Assembly: GCF_000153025.1 (NCBI RefSeq)
Contig: NZ_CH672430.1
Location: 458,608 to 522,607, forward strand
Origin: Marinomonas sp. MED121
GTDB lineage: Bacteria > Pseudomonadota > Gammaproteobacteria > Pseudomonadales > Marinomonadaceae
DNA: 64,000 nucleotides
Reading direction: 5' to 3'
Shown piece after piece: positions 26,352 to 36,241 of this stretch (its first letter is position 1; each line of letters starts with the position of its first letter). A model generated the notes under the pieces. The model did no database searches and was not told the DNA's origin. It saw only the letters and a list, made by a program, of their open reading frames with translations. Made by a program: the position numbers and the translations under genes.

Positions 26352-27116
26352 TTAGGCTTTTTTAACGATACGCTGACGTACTGCTTCATATAAACAAATA
26401 CCGGTTGCCACTGAGACATTTAGACTAGAGACCACCCCAGCCATAGGTAATTTCACCAGATAATCACATTGTTCACGGGTCAGCCTACGCATGCCATCCC
26501 CCTCAGCGCCCATAACAATGGCAGAAGGAATAGTTAGGTCTTGCTCATAGATAGTTTGGCTTGCTTCACCTGCAGTGCCGAAAATCCATACCCCTTTATC
26601 CTGTAACTTCTTCATTGTTCGAGCAAGATTAGTCACAGCATAAACAGGCATACTTTCTGCTGCCCCACATGCAACCTTGCTCACGGTCGCATTTAACGGT
26701 GCTGATTTATCTTTTGGCATAACCAAGGCGTGAGCGCCCGCCGCATCGGCACTTCGCAGACAAGCCCCTAAGTTATGGGGATCAGTAATGCCGTCTAGGA
26801 TAATAATCAGAGGTGGTTCATCTAGGTTTTCAACCAATTTATACAAATCAGCTTCATCTTGAGAACGTGTCATCTTGGCAAATGCGGCCACACCTTGGTG
26901 CACAACACGTTCTTGGCTAGCTTTAAAAAGCTGATCAATTTCACGCCTAGCTACCACATTGGCTTTTATGCCATTTTCACGACACAAGTTTAAAAGACGT
27001 TTAATCTTTTTATCATCTCGACCTTCTTGGAATCGAATCTCTTTAATTCTTTCAGGCTGTTGTAATAATAAGTTTTCAACGGCATGAATACCGTATACCC
27101 ATTCTAAATCTGACAT
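26352..27116 (-). CDS. rlmB: 23S rRNA (guanosine-2'-O-)-methyltransferase RlmB
   Basis: SpoU-family (SPOUT) 2'-O-methyltransferase of 254 residues, acting on G2251 of 23S rRNA in E. coli. The N-terminal substrate-binding domain (VYGIHAVENLLLQQPERIKE) leads to motif 1 LDGITDPHNLGACLRSADA, motif 2 IVMGAEGDGMRRL, and motif 3 LPMAGVVSSLNVSVATGI. I chose the ATG at 27116 (MSDLEWVYG), the usual family start, over an upstream frame opening at 27164. It is paired with rnr, as in many gammaproteobacteria. Confidence 0.95.
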   Translation of the reverse strand: MSDLEWVYGIHAVENLLLQQPERIKEIRFQEGRDDKKIKRLLNLCRENGIKANVVARREIDQLFKASQERVVHQGVAAFAKMTRSQDEADLYKLVENLDEPPLIIILDGITDPHNLGACLRSADAAGAHALVMPKDKSAPLNATVSKVACGAAESMPVYAVTNLARTMKKLQDKGVWIFGTAGEASQTIYEQDLTIPSAIVMGAEGDGMRRLTREQCDYLVKLPMAGVVSSLNVSVATGICLYEAVRQRIVKKA

Positions 27117-27206
27117 AGTGATCTTTTTCAACTCAAAGGTAATAGTTAGAAAATCTACTGACATTTGATTAGCCAGTAGATATCAAGTAAAGGTTAGCGA
27201 CTCACC

Positions 27207-29831
27207 TTAATCTTGAGCACGTGCTTTAGCATTGCTCTTTTTTCCTTTTTTCTTGGCTTTTTTAATCGCGCTTATTTTCTTAGCGGCAGCACTTTTAGGC
27301 TTTTTAGCAGGCTTAGCGGGTTTGTTAGCCGAATCTGTTTTTTTCTGACGAATTCGCTTTCCCTTAGAAACAGGCTTTTTGCGAGCACGTTTTTTCTTCG
27401 TCTCGTGACCCGATTTATCAGCGTTTGCATCATCAGCCTTTATTTCTTGCTCTAGCTTTTCTTTCGCTTTAGGGCGACTCGGGGCACCAAGCTCCATCGG
27501 CGGTAATTGTGCCAGCTGCATTTCAAGTTCGGTTAATTCAGACTTTTTAGCCTTAGGGGCTCTAGGTGCTTTCTTCTCACTCAAAATGGCAAGGTCAATT
27601 TTACGCTGCTCAAGATTAACTTGGGCCACGCTAACCTTGAGTTTATCCCCAAGACGGAACACTTTGGCAGTACGTTCACCCACAATAACCTGCATTTCAG
27701 GATCATGATGGAAATAGTCATTACCTAAAGCAGAAATATGCACTAGACCATCAACAAACAGGTTTTGTAATTCAACAAAAATACCAAAAGGTGTAACGGC
27801 AGTAATGACACCGTCAAATTCTTCACCTAGATGTTGCTCTACATACTGACATTTTAACCAAGCTTCAACATCACGGGTTGCCTCATCGGCGCGACGTTCT
27901 GATATAGAACAAGACTCACCAAAGCCATCCATATCCGCTTCATCATAACCATAGATTTTTTTCGCTTTTAACTCTTCACTGCCAGCAACACGAACCGCTT
28001 GGCGTAACTTAGGACGCCCCTCACCTCGGATTAAATAACGAATGGCTCTGTGGACCAATAAATCTGGATAACGGCGAATCGGCGAAGTAAAGTGAGTATA
28101 AGCGTCATAATTTAAGCCAAAGTGACCTAAATTATCTGGCGAATAAACGGCTTGGCTCATGGAACGAAGAATCATAGTCTGAATACTTCTCGCATCCGAG
28201 CGACCCTGTACATCAGCTGATAAGGCAGCATAATCATCGGGAGTCGGTTTTAAACCACCACCAATAGACAAACCTAAAACAGACAGATAATCACGCAAGG
28301 CAATCAGCTTTTCTTCTTTTGGCCCTTCATGAATACGGAATAAGGCAGGTAAGCCAGATTTTAACAAGAATTCTGCCGTCGCAACGTTAGCACACAGCAT
28401 GCACTCTTCTATAAGCTTATGAGCATCGTTTCTTTCAACTGGCACGATTTGATCAATTTTAGAAAACTGATCAAACACCATACGGGTTTCAACCGTATCA
28501 AACTCAAGCGCACCTCGTTCATCACGTGCTTGGCGCAAAACCTGATAAAGCCCAGCAAGGTCATCAATATGAGAAATAATACCGGCATACCTTTCTCTTA
28601 ATGCTTGGGCCTGAGGTTCACGCTCACCGTCGACTGGTTCAGCGATCATTTGCGCAACCTTGGTATAGGTCAAACGGGCATGAGAACGGATCAGGCCTTC
28701 GTAAAACTTATAACTGCGCATTTTACCGCGTGACGTTAACGAGATTTCAGCCACCATGGCTAAACGGTCAACATCAGGGTTTAAAGAGCAAAGCCCATTT
28801 GATAAGGCTTCTGGCAACATAGGAATCACACGACCAGGGAAGTAAACCGAGTTCCCCCTAACGATCGCTTCGGCATCCAATGCACTGCCTTTTTTAACAT
28901 AGTGAGAGACATCGGCAATGGCCACATAAAGCTTCCATCCACCCGGTGTTTTCTCACACATTACCGCATCATCAAAATCACGAGCATCTTCACCATCAAT
29001 AGTGACGAAAGGTCGATCTCTTAAATCAACACGATTAATTTTGTCTTCTTCTGCGACTTCTACGCCGATTTTCTTAACTTGCTTGATAACCGCATCGGGC
29101 CATTCATGGGGGACCTCGTATCTATGCAAGGCCACATCAATTTCAAGCCCAGGAGCCATAAAGTCACCCAAAATTTGAGTGATTACACCTTTTGCAGCAT
29201 TACGTTTATCAGCATACTCCGTCATTTCAATGACCACATACTGCCCATGTTCAGGGTGTAAACCTGTATCTTTTGCGAGCAGAATATCCTGAGCAAGACG
29301 TGGGTTTTCTGGTGTCACAAATTCAGCTTGGCTTTCTTTGTAATAGCGACCTACTAAACGAGCATGCTTATGTTCAAGTACTTCGACGATCACACCGTCA
29401 AGTCGTCCTCGCACAGTACGACCAGATAAACGAACACGGGCTTTATCTCCATCCATAACCAGCTGCATTTGACGAGCAGAAATGAAAACGTCATCTGCAT
29501 CCTCACGCAATAGAAAGCCATGACCTTCTTTATTGCCTTGTATATAGCCTTCATAAAAATCGTCTTGGGCAAGGGGGGCATATTCGTTATTAATGCAGCT
29601 TGCTTGATGATCACGCGCCATGGCAATTAAGCGGCGACGTAATGCTTCTATTTCATCTTCCCCAGTTAAATTAAATTGTTCACATAAAGCAGGATGGGAA
29701 AACGCGTTATCTTGTGAGGCAAGAAATTCAAGAATATATTCTCGGCTGGGGACGGGGTTTTCATATTTGGACGCTTCACGCGCTTTAAAAGGATCGATAG
29801 TATTTTGTTCTTTGTTGGTTTTTTTAGTCAA
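27207..29831 (-). CDS. rnr: Ribonuclease R
   Basis: 3'-5' exoribonuclease of 874 residues. Order: N-terminal HTH/cold-shock region (to about 220), RNB catalytic domain with VDLRDRPFVTIDGEDARDFDDAV (Asp cluster for Mg2+), GNSVYFPGRVIPMLPEALSN and YTHFTSPIRRYPDLLVHRAI, then an S1 domain (EEFDGVITAVTPFGIFVELQN) at about 720-800. The last 90 residues are a Lys/Ala-rich tail, the expected RNA-binding end. Translation seems to start at a TTG (29831) with AAGGAA upstream; no ATG fits the N-terminus. First gene of the run leading to rlmB and the B12 genes. Confidence 0.96.
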   Translation of the reverse strand: MTKKTNKEQNTIDPFKAREASKYENPVPSREYILEFLASQDNAFSHPALCEQFNLTGEDEIEALRRRLIAMARDHQASCINNEYAPLAQDDFYEGYIQGNKEGHGFLLREDADDVFISARQMQLVMDGDKARVRLSGRTVRGRLDGVIVEVLEHKHARLVGRYYKESQAEFVTPENPRLAQDILLAKDTGLHPEHGQYVVIEMTEYADKRNAAKGVITQILGDFMAPGLEIDVALHRYEVPHEWPDAVIKQVKKIGVEVAEEDKINRVDLRDRPFVTIDGEDARDFDDAVMCEKTPGGWKLYVAIADVSHYVKKGSALDAEAIVRGNSVYFPGRVIPMLPEALSNGLCSLNPDVDRLAMVAEISLTSRGKMRSYKFYEGLIRSHARLTYTKVAQMIAEPVDGEREPQAQALRERYAGIISHIDDLAGLYQVLRQARDERGALEFDTVETRMVFDQFSKIDQIVPVERNDAHKLIEECMLCANVATAEFLLKSGLPALFRIHEGPKEEKLIALRDYLSVLGLSIGGGLKPTPDDYAALSADVQGRSDARSIQTMILRSMSQAVYSPDNLGHFGLNYDAYTHFTSPIRRYPDLLVHRAIRYLIRGEGRPKLRQAVRVAGSEELKAKKIYGYDEADMDGFGESCSISERRADEATRDVEAWLKCQYVEQHLGEEFDGVITAVTPFGIFVELQNLFVDGLVHISALGNDYFHHDPEMQVIVGERTAKVFRLGDKLKVSVAQVNLEQRKIDLAILSEKKAPRAPKAKKSELTELEMQLAQLPPMELGAPSRPKAKEKLEQEIKADDANADKSGHETKKKRARKKPVSKGKRIRQKKTDSANKPAKPAKKPKSAAAKKISAIKKAKKKGKKSNAKARAQD

Positions 29832-30295
29832 CGTTGATATTCCTTGAGTTGATCAATTTGATGGCACAGAGTTAGGTGAGCCTTGCACATCACATTGTCA
29901 AACAACCCGATGTTAAGCGTTATCATATTGTTAGCTATAAATGAGCTAATTCGAACGCCCGCTTATTATAGAGCAGTGAGACAAGCACAGATAGAAGTTT
30001 TTGCCGAGTCTTACTTTATTCCAGCGCTTCTTAAATGAAGTAACAAAATACTAGATACCCAAGATGACAATTTTTAGGTCGGAAGTTAAAAAAAGTTGCT
30101 TTTTTAATCGATCGATTTATTCGTTTGAATGGTAATTCCACAACAAAACAGGACTCAAATACGAAATTCTCTTCGAAATATGAAATAGAAAACGGAAAAA
30201 GCGACCGATAAAACCCATTATTCCAATTAAATTTAATAAAAATATCACTAAAAACGTCAACCTATCGATTTTTTAGATAGGTTGACGTTGATTTT
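29832..30295. other. 464-bp intergenic region upstream of rnr
   Basis: Holds the rnr promoter region (AT-rich) and the ppsR terminator at its right end. In the middle are a TTAAAAAA / TTTTTTAA hairpin and the 12-bp palindrome AATCGATCGATT (30106-30117). No reading frame is supported. Confidence 0.5.
30248..30289 (-). terminator. Intrinsic terminator of ppsR
   Basis: A 14-bp perfect stem AACGTCAACCTATC / GATAGGTTGACGTT with a 9-base loop, followed on the minus strand by TTTAG, about 7 bp after the ppsR stop. Confidence 0.88.
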
Positions 30296-31099
30296 TTAAG
30301 CCCTGTGACGCTCTAATTCCATATCCTGCATCACTTTGGTGGAAATTTCTTCCACAGATAAATGGGTTGAATCGACATACTGAATCCGTTCTTGACGATA
30401 AACTGCCTCAACTTCAGCCACCTCATAACGGCATTGTTTTAACGAAGCATATTTACTTTGCGCCATTCGACCTGTTCGAATTTCATGCAATCGATTCGCA
30501 TCTATCGTTAAACCATAGAGACGTTTTTTGTGCGGTTTCAACACTTTAGGCAAACCATTTGCTTCAAAATCATCTTCATTCAAAGGATAGTTAGCCGCTT
30601 TAATACCATACTGCATGGCAAGATATAAACTGGTAGGTGTTTTACCGGAACGAGAGACCCCCAAAAGTATGATATGCGCCTCTTCTAAATTTTTCACAGA
30701 ACAGCCATCGTCGTTAGCCAAAGCATAGTTAATTGCATCTATACGGCCATCGTAGACCCCTTCTTTAATACCATGAGCCTTTTGAGCCGTCGGCCTTGCA
30801 GGTACTCCTAGGGCTTTTTCGATAGGTGAAAGTAAGTCACCAAAAAGATTATAACAATGACCACATGACGATTGAATTTTGTCCCGAATAATATGATCAG
30901 AAATAGTGTAAAACACTAAGGGAACATCCCCTGATTTAGCATCCTCTTCAAGCTGCTGACAAAAACCCAGCGCCTTATCCACTGTGGTTAGAAATGGCAC
31001 ACTCTTGGTATCTATCTTCACATCAAAAAAAGACAGCATGGCAGAGCCGAACACTTCTGCAGTAATTGCTGTCCCATCAGATACAAAATACACCTTCAT
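30296..31099 (-). CDS. ppsR: Phosphoenolpyruvate synthase regulatory protein (kinase/pyrophosphorylase)
   Basis: DUF299 family, 267 residues. It inactivates PpsA by ADP-dependent phosphorylation of a Thr near the catalytic His and reactivates it by phosphorolysis. Motifs: MKVYFVSDGTAITAEVFG at the N-terminus, the P-loop ILLGVSRSGKTPTSLYLA (about 150-165), then KAANYPLNEDDF and YGLTIDANRLHEIRTGRM. The ATG at 31099 has GGAG upstream and replaces a TTG four codons earlier. It is divergent from ppsA, its target. Confidence 0.95.
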   Translation of the reverse strand: MKVYFVSDGTAITAEVFGSAMLSFFDVKIDTKSVPFLTTVDKALGFCQQLEEDAKSGDVPLVFYTISDHIIRDKIQSSCGHCYNLFGDLLSPIEKALGVPARPTAQKAHGIKEGVYDGRIDAINYALANDDGCSVKNLEEAHIILLGVSRSGKTPTSLYLAMQYGIKAANYPLNEDDFEANGLPKVLKPHKKRLYGLTIDANRLHEIRTGRMAQSKYASLKQCRYEVAEVEAVYRQERIQYVDSTHLSVEEISTKVMQDMELERHRA

Positions 31100-31424
31100 T
31101 TTTTTCTCCAAGTCGTTGTTAAATTGTCACATTTTAATGGGCCAAACTGGCAATTATGTTGTTATGTAACGACATAGTTTTTTCCGTTTGAAATAAAACC
31201 ACATCGAATATTCAATTTTGTCGATTACCCATTCGCTACATACAATGAGCTCAATGAGTAAAGGTGGCAAGCCCAAATGCAAATCAGCAAATGGCGCACG
31301 AGAATACAGATAAGCATGTAATCACACTTTGAAAATCAAAGCTCAAGACGCAAGCACGAGAAAAACTGTTCGTAAGAACAGACAAAAAAATAACGAATAA
31401 AAATCGCACTTAGGAGTGATACAG
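31100..31424. other. Divergent ppsR/ppsA intergenic region
   Basis: 325 bp between the two divergent genes, so both promoters must lie here. I see no clear operator, riboswitch or small gene in it. Confidence 0.5.
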
Positions 31425-33821
31425 GTGAGCAATTTCATTAAGTGGTTTAAAGATTTAGGTATTGACGATGTCGGTACTGTGGGTGGCAAAAACGCCTCTC
31501 TAGGCGAAATGATTTCCAATCTAACTGAACTTGGCATTCAAGTTCCAAACGGCTTCGCAACCACTTCCTATGCTTATCAAACTTTCCTAGAGCAAAGTGG
31601 CCTTAACAAACGCATTCATGATTTATTAGACACCCTAGATGTTGATGATGTCCATGCCTTAGCAGAAGCAGGCAAACTGATTCGTGAATGGGTAGAAACA
31701 GAAGAGTTTTCTGACGAGTTCAACAAAGAAATTGAAGACGCCTACGCTGTACTTGCTCAAAACAATGCTGAAGCCTCTTTCGCTGTACGCTCATCAGCGA
31801 CCGCAGAAGATTTACCTGATGCCTCTTTTGCTGGCCAACAAGAGACCTACCTTAATGTTATTGGCCTTGAAGACATCAAGCTTTCTATCAAGCGTGTTTT
31901 TGCCTCTTTATACAATGACCGTGCTATCTCATACCGTGTTCACCAAGGCTTTGAACACAAAGGTGTGGCTATCTCTGCGGGCATCCAAAAAATGGTACGC
32001 AGTGACATAGGCGCTTCTGGGGTTCTTTTCACCCTGGATACTGAATCTGGCTTTGATGACGTTGTTTTCATCACCTCAGCTTACGGCTTAGGTGAAATGG
32101 TTGTACAAGGTACCGTTAACCCTGATGAGTTCTTCGTGCACAAGCAAACATTGGCGGCTAACCGCCCAAGTGTTGTCCGTAAGGCACTGGGCAGCAAAGC
32201 ACAAAAAATGGAATATGCTGATGCCGACAGCGCTGACGAGTTTGTTAAAATCGTCCCTGTTGCATTAGATAAACAAAAAGAATTCTCCCTAAGCGACCAG
32301 GAAGTTGAAGATCTTGCTCGTCAAGCTTGCATCATTGAAGAGCACTACCAGCGTCCAATGGACATTGAGTGGGCTAAAGATGGTATCGACGGCAAACTTT
32401 ATATCGTACAAGCCCGCCCTGAAACAGTACGTAGCCAAGAAAATACGCAAAGCATGGAAAGATTCCGTCTTAAACATGAAGGCGAGATCATCACTGATGG
32501 CCGCGCTATCGGTCACAAGATAGGCTCTGGTACAGTTAAAGTGCTTTCATCTATCACTGAGATGGATCGTATTCAAGACGGCGATGTGCTGGTAACTGAC
32601 ATCACAGATCCAGATTGGGAACCTATCATGAAACGCGCTTCTGCGATTGTCACAAACCGTGGTGGCCGTACTTGTCACGCGGCAATCATTGCCCGCGAGC
32701 TTGGTATTCCTGCGGTCGTTGGGTGTAATGATGCCACCAGCGTTCTCAAAGATGGTCAAGAAGTGACCGTTTCTTGTGCACAAGGTGATTTAGGTATGGT
32801 TTACGAAGGTCTCATCGACTTTGATGTCATCACCTCTGAAGTTGGCGAAATGCCCGACATTCCAGTGAAAGTCATGATGAACGTAGGTAACCCTAACCGT
32901 GCATTCGACTTTGCCATGCTGCCAAACGAAGGTATCGGCTTAGCCCGCCTAGAATTCATCATCAACCGCATGATTGGTATTCACCCGAAAGCACTGCTTA
33001 ACTTTGATAGCCTAGACGCTAGCTTGAAAGAAGAAATTTCAGAACGCATTGCAGGCTACGCATCACCAGTTGATTTCTACATCGACAAATTAGTAGAAGG
33101 TGTTGCCACACTTGCTTGCTCTTTTGCGAACAAACCAGTCATTGTCCGTTTATCTGACTTTAAATCAAATGAGTACCACAACCTTGTTGGTGGTCCTTTG
33201 TTCGAACCAGATGAAGAAAACCCAATGCTGGGCTTTCGTGGCGCAGCACGCTACATAGATGACTCTTTCCGTGACTGTTTTGCACTTGAGTGTGAAGCGA
33301 TGAAACGCGTACGTAACGAAATGGGCTTCACTAATGTACAGCTGATGATTCCATTTGTTCGTAACCTAGACGAAGCACGCCTAGTCACCGAACTACTGGC
33401 TGAGCAAGGTCTCGTACGTGGTGAGAATGGCCTGAAACTTATTATGATGTGTGAACTGCCTTCAAATGCACTGTTAGCAGATCAGTTCCTAGAATACTTC
33501 GATGGCTTCTCAATTGGTTCGAACGATTTAACTCAGCTAACACTTGGTCTAGACCGTGATTCAGGTCTGATTGCTGATAAGTTCGACGAAAGAAATGAGG
33601 CTGTGAAGATCTTGCTTAAAATGGCAATCAAAGCATGTCGTGAGAAAGGAAAATACGTGGGTATCTGTGGTCAAGGACCATCAGATCACCCGGATTTCGC
33701 TGACTGGTTAGTGGCGCAAGGCATAGAAAGTGTGTCCTTGAACCCAGATACCGTTGTCGAAACTTGGCTGCATCTTAATGAGGTAATTGAAAGCACCTCA
33801 CTAAGTCAGAAAGCCGTTTAA
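31425..33821 (+). CDS. ppsA: Phosphoenolpyruvate synthase
   Basis: Gluconeogenic PEP synthase, 798 residues: pyruvate plus ATP to PEP, AMP and phosphate. The N-terminal ATP-binding domain ([40 protein letters not shown]) is followed by the swivelling domain with catalytic His near 418 in [20 protein letters not shown], and the PEP/pyruvate barrel ([44 protein letters not shown]). I chose the GTG at 31425, with AGGAG 8 bases before it, over a GTG three codons earlier. ppsR lies divergently upstream. With acs it supports growth on acetate or organic acids. Confidence 0.96.
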   Translation: MSNFIKWFKDLGIDDVGTVGGKNASLGEMISNLTELGIQVPNGFATTSYAYQTFLEQSGLNKRIHDLLDTLDVDDVHALAEAGKLIREWVETEEFSDEFNKEIEDAYAVLAQNNAEASFAVRSSATAEDLPDASFAGQQETYLNVIGLEDIKLSIKRVFASLYNDRAISYRVHQGFEHKGVAISAGIQKMVRSDIGASGVLFTLDTESGFDDVVFITSAYGLGEMVVQGTVNPDEFFVHKQTLAANRPSVVRKALGSKAQKMEYADADSADEFVKIVPVALDKQKEFSLSDQEVEDLARQACIIEEHYQRPMDIEWAKDGIDGKLYIVQARPETVRSQENTQSMERFRLKHEGEIITDGRAIGHKIGSGTVKVLSSITEMDRIQDGDVLVTDITDPDWEPIMKRASAIVTNRGGRTCHAAIIARELGIPAVVGCNDATSVLKDGQEVTVSCAQGDLGMVYEGLIDFDVITSEVGEMPDIPVKVMMNVGNPNRAFDFAMLPNEGIGLARLEFIINRMIGIHPKALLNFDSLDASLKEEISERIAGYASPVDFYIDKLVEGVATLACSFANKPVIVRLSDFKSNEYHNLVGGPLFEPDEENPMLGFRGAARYIDDSFRDCFALECEAMKRVRNEMGFTNVQLMIPFVRNLDEARLVTELLAEQGLVRGENGLKLIMMCELPSNALLADQFLEYFDGFSIGSNDLTQLTLGLDRDSGLIADKFDERNEAVKILLKMAIKACREKGKYVGICGQGPSDHPDFADWLVAQGIESVSLNPDTVVETWLHLNEVIESTSLSQKAV

Positions 33822-33884
33822 TCGCGGCCCAGTAAAGTAATCTAGCGTAATACTTACCTTAGATTGCGTTACTCTCTAGTTTTT

Positions 33885-33918
33885 AGCCCTGCAGTACTTA
33901 CTGCGGGGCTTTTTTTTG
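33885..33918 (+). terminator. Intrinsic terminator of ppsA
   Basis: An 11-bp stem AGCCCTGCAGT / ACTGCGGGGCT (one G-U pair) with a 4-base loop, then an eight-T run, about 65 bp after the ppsA stop. Confidence 0.9.
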
Positions 33919-34092
33919 CTTCATAGAAAACACTAAACCCATTGAAACGGTTTACCATCTTAGCCGTACTTTTTAGAAGCACAATGTCTAGAAGCGTAGA
34001 GCCCAGAAGCACAGACTCTAGAAAACCAGAGCACAGAAGCTCTTTGTACATAACCCTTTGTTGGTAGCACCAGATAAGATTATTTAGTCGCG

Positions 34093-34524
34093 CTATTGTG
34101 TCTTATTAAACTGTGCTTTATTAAATTGAGCCTTATTAAAAGGGTGGCTCAACAGTCGGTCTTTAAGCTCATCCGTTAAAGCTAAAGAAGATTTATTTTC
34201 ATGATCAAAATGAACATGGACAGCGGTACCTGACGCACATTTTCGCCCGCCCTGCCAAGCTTCTTGATACACATCAAAGGAACTAGAACCGATACGAGAC
34301 ACACCTGTTCTAAGCTCAATCTCTTGTCCATAAAAAAGCTCACCATGGAATTCAACATCAAATTTCGCCAAAATTAAATGCCATTTTTTAAGTGATAAAT
34401 CCGGTGTAAATATTTGAAAAATAGGGTTTCTTGCCCCCTCAAACCAAATAGGGAGCATGGTGTTATTAATATGCCCTAGACCATCCGTATCAGAGAAACG
34501 TGTTGCAATTTTTTCAACCAACAT
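34093..34524 (-). CDS. Acyl-CoA thioesterase, 4HBT/YbgC-like hot-dog fold
   Basis: A single hot-dog domain of about 143 residues. The active-site region KIATRFSDTDGLGHINNTML holds the catalytic Asp, followed by PIWFEGARNPIF and the core strands KFDVEFHGELFYGQEIELRT and VYQEAWQGGRKCASGTAVHV. This pattern fits small acyl-CoA thioesterases. I prefer the ATG at 34524 (MLVEKIATRFSD) over the frame opening at 34551. The C-terminus ends in a 15-bp direct repeat giving NKAQFNKAQFNKTQ, which is unusual for the family and looks like a slippage product. Confidence 0.85.
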   Translation of the reverse strand: MLVEKIATRFSDTDGLGHINNTMLPIWFEGARNPIFQIFTPDLSLKKWHLILAKFDVEFHGELFYGQEIELRTGVSRIGSSSFDVYQEAWQGGRKCASGTAVHVHFDHENKSSLALTDELKDRLLSHPFNKAQFNKAQFNKTQ

Positions 34525-34646
34525 AACAATCCACTTTTTTATTAAAATCAAAGCATGACGATTACTAAGGGTAATATCAAGTAACTACAATACATTTCTA
34601 ATGCCCTTCATTGAAATACATAAAAATGTAAGCAAATCATTGATGT

Positions 34647-35515
34647 CTACAAATTATAAGGTGTCACTATATTGATTTTACTCTCGGGTAAACTGGCTTT
34701 AGGGATCACTTTTTGAAACATGAGTATGTGGCTAAAAGCCCGTCTCACATCCTCTTCTAAATCATGATCTATGATCAAATCCAATTTATGAGACATCAGT
34801 AGAGCCCTATTTTCTTGGTCAAGGTCGTGGCCAATAAAAACATCAATTGGGCGAGATAAGGCACCAAACGCATCTAAAATAGCTTGGTTACCACCACCCA
34901 CACTGTAAACACAATTTATGTCGCTATCTTGCTCAAGCTGAGATATCAGCTTGATATAAACCTTGCCCGCCCCGGATCTCGACAATATTAATCCAAGAAA
35001 AAGACTCTCGAATCAAACTTCGAAAACCTATTTCTCGCTCTTCTTCCCCTCGAAATTCCTGACGACTCAATACCACTGCCACGCTCGCTTGTTGCTGTTC
35101 AATAGCCGATTTAACATATAAGCCGCCGTACGACCTGCAGCACGATTATCTATCCCGATATAGGCAAGTCGTTTGCTATAAGGCAGGTCTGTTACCAAGG
35201 TCACCACAGGGATATTCATCTCGAATAAGTGATCAACACCTTGTTTGATAAGGCTTTCATCTGGTGCTTTTAAAAGAACGCCATTTGATCCACTTGCCTC
35301 ACACCCTAGCAGACATTTATTTAACTCAGGCAGAGAAATAGACTCAAACAAATGAAACCTTGGATGAATACGCCAATTAGGCAAGGTCGCTAGATTAGCC
35401 AAGATAGCCTGCTTTACCGCATCAGGAAAACGCTTAGGTGCTTGCATAATAATATCGATATACAAGGTTCGCCCAAAAGCATTGTGTAACCCTTCTTGCT
35501 CTTCTAATTCTTCAA
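34647..35515 (-). pseudogene. LacI-family sugar-sensing regulator, decayed
   Basis: The sugar-binding part of a LacI-type regulator is spread over different frames. One frame (35067 to about 35515) gives RTLYIDIIMQAPKRFPDAVK to GIDNRAAGRTAAYMLNRLL. A second short frame (about 34995-35085) gives AVVLSRQEFRGEEEREIGF and RSLIRESFSWINIVEI. A third (34647-34985) gives DINCVYSVGGGNQAILDAF, PIDVFIGHDLDQENRALL and IIDHDLEEDVRRAF. These join into one known protein order, so at least two frameshifts (near 35085 and near 34990) have broken it. No N-terminal HTH could be found before 35515. It cannot bind DNA as a normal regulator. Confidence 0.85.
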
Positions 35516-35668
35516 TTTAGAAACTTCAAAAAGTTGGCTAGCATTTCCAGCATGGAGACTATATCCGATAATTTTAAACGACACAGATGATAAAGAGGAT
35601 TGTCTTCAAAAGATATATACTCATTATGCATCTTGCTCCATAACCCGTATTTAATCTAAAGGCGACCT

Positions 35669-36190
35669 ATGCCACACAAACTCAACACTCCCAGACTGAC
35701 TGTTCTAGAAGCCAATTCTAAGTTAGAAATATTAGATTTAGGCGCAATCTATAGCAGTATTATCAAGATCCTCACCCCAGAGGTTGTGTCTCAATTACCG
35801 CCATATTTTTCAGGCATAGATTCACGAGAAAGTGCCCAAACTTGGTTCGAGCGCATGCTAGATGAAAGTCTGTTATTTTTAGTTTATCAAACTGAATTAC
35901 AACACCTTATCGGATTTAGTTTTATCTACCTTGAGCAGACAGATGAAGGACAGAAGAATGCACACCTAGGTTATCTACTTGCACAGGCGTCTTGGGGAAA
36001 AGGCTTTGCAAGCGAACTCGTCAGCCATTTAATTGCGCATATTCAAACAAGAGACCTTGCAGACACTCTCATCGCAGGTGTTAATGAAAGCAATCTCGCC
36101 TCCATTGCCCTACTCAAAAAATTAGGCTTTAAGCAAAGTGAAAGTGACGTACCGGCAAACCTCTTTTTTCAGCTTAAATTAAACGACTAA
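35669..36190 (+). CDS. GNAT-family N-acetyltransferase
   Basis: A 173-residue acetyltransferase. The acetyl-CoA pyrophosphate-binding loop is LLAQASWGKGFASELVSHLI (about residues 108-127), followed by the conserved VNESNLASIALLKKLGFKQ. The N-terminal LNTPRLTVLEANSKLEILDL resembles RimJ/RimL-type members that act on proteins or small amines; the substrate is unknown. AAAGG lies upstream of the ATG. Probably read with the next gene, 51 bp downstream. Confidence 0.88.
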   Translation: MPHKLNTPRLTVLEANSKLEILDLGAIYSSIIKILTPEVVSQLPPYFSGIDSRESAQTWFERMLDESLLFLVYQTELQHLIGFSFIYLEQTDEGQKNAHLGYLLAQASWGKGFASELVSHLIAHIQTRDLADTLIAGVNESNLASIALLKKLGFKQSESDVPANLFFQLKLND

Positions 36191-36241
36191 GCCCTCAACT
36201 AAACCTAGTTTTAAACTAGACACATAAAGAAAAGGACTTTT

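Noticed and set aside
26336..27206. Cobalamin riboswitch before cobT
   Set aside because: Only 16 bp separate cobT from rlmB, and no B12-box sequence was seen between rnr and cobT.
33869..34051. 60-residue minus-strand frame rich in Leu after ppsA
   Set aside because: It overlaps the ppsA terminator and consists of AGAAGC-type short repeats; no start signal or family.
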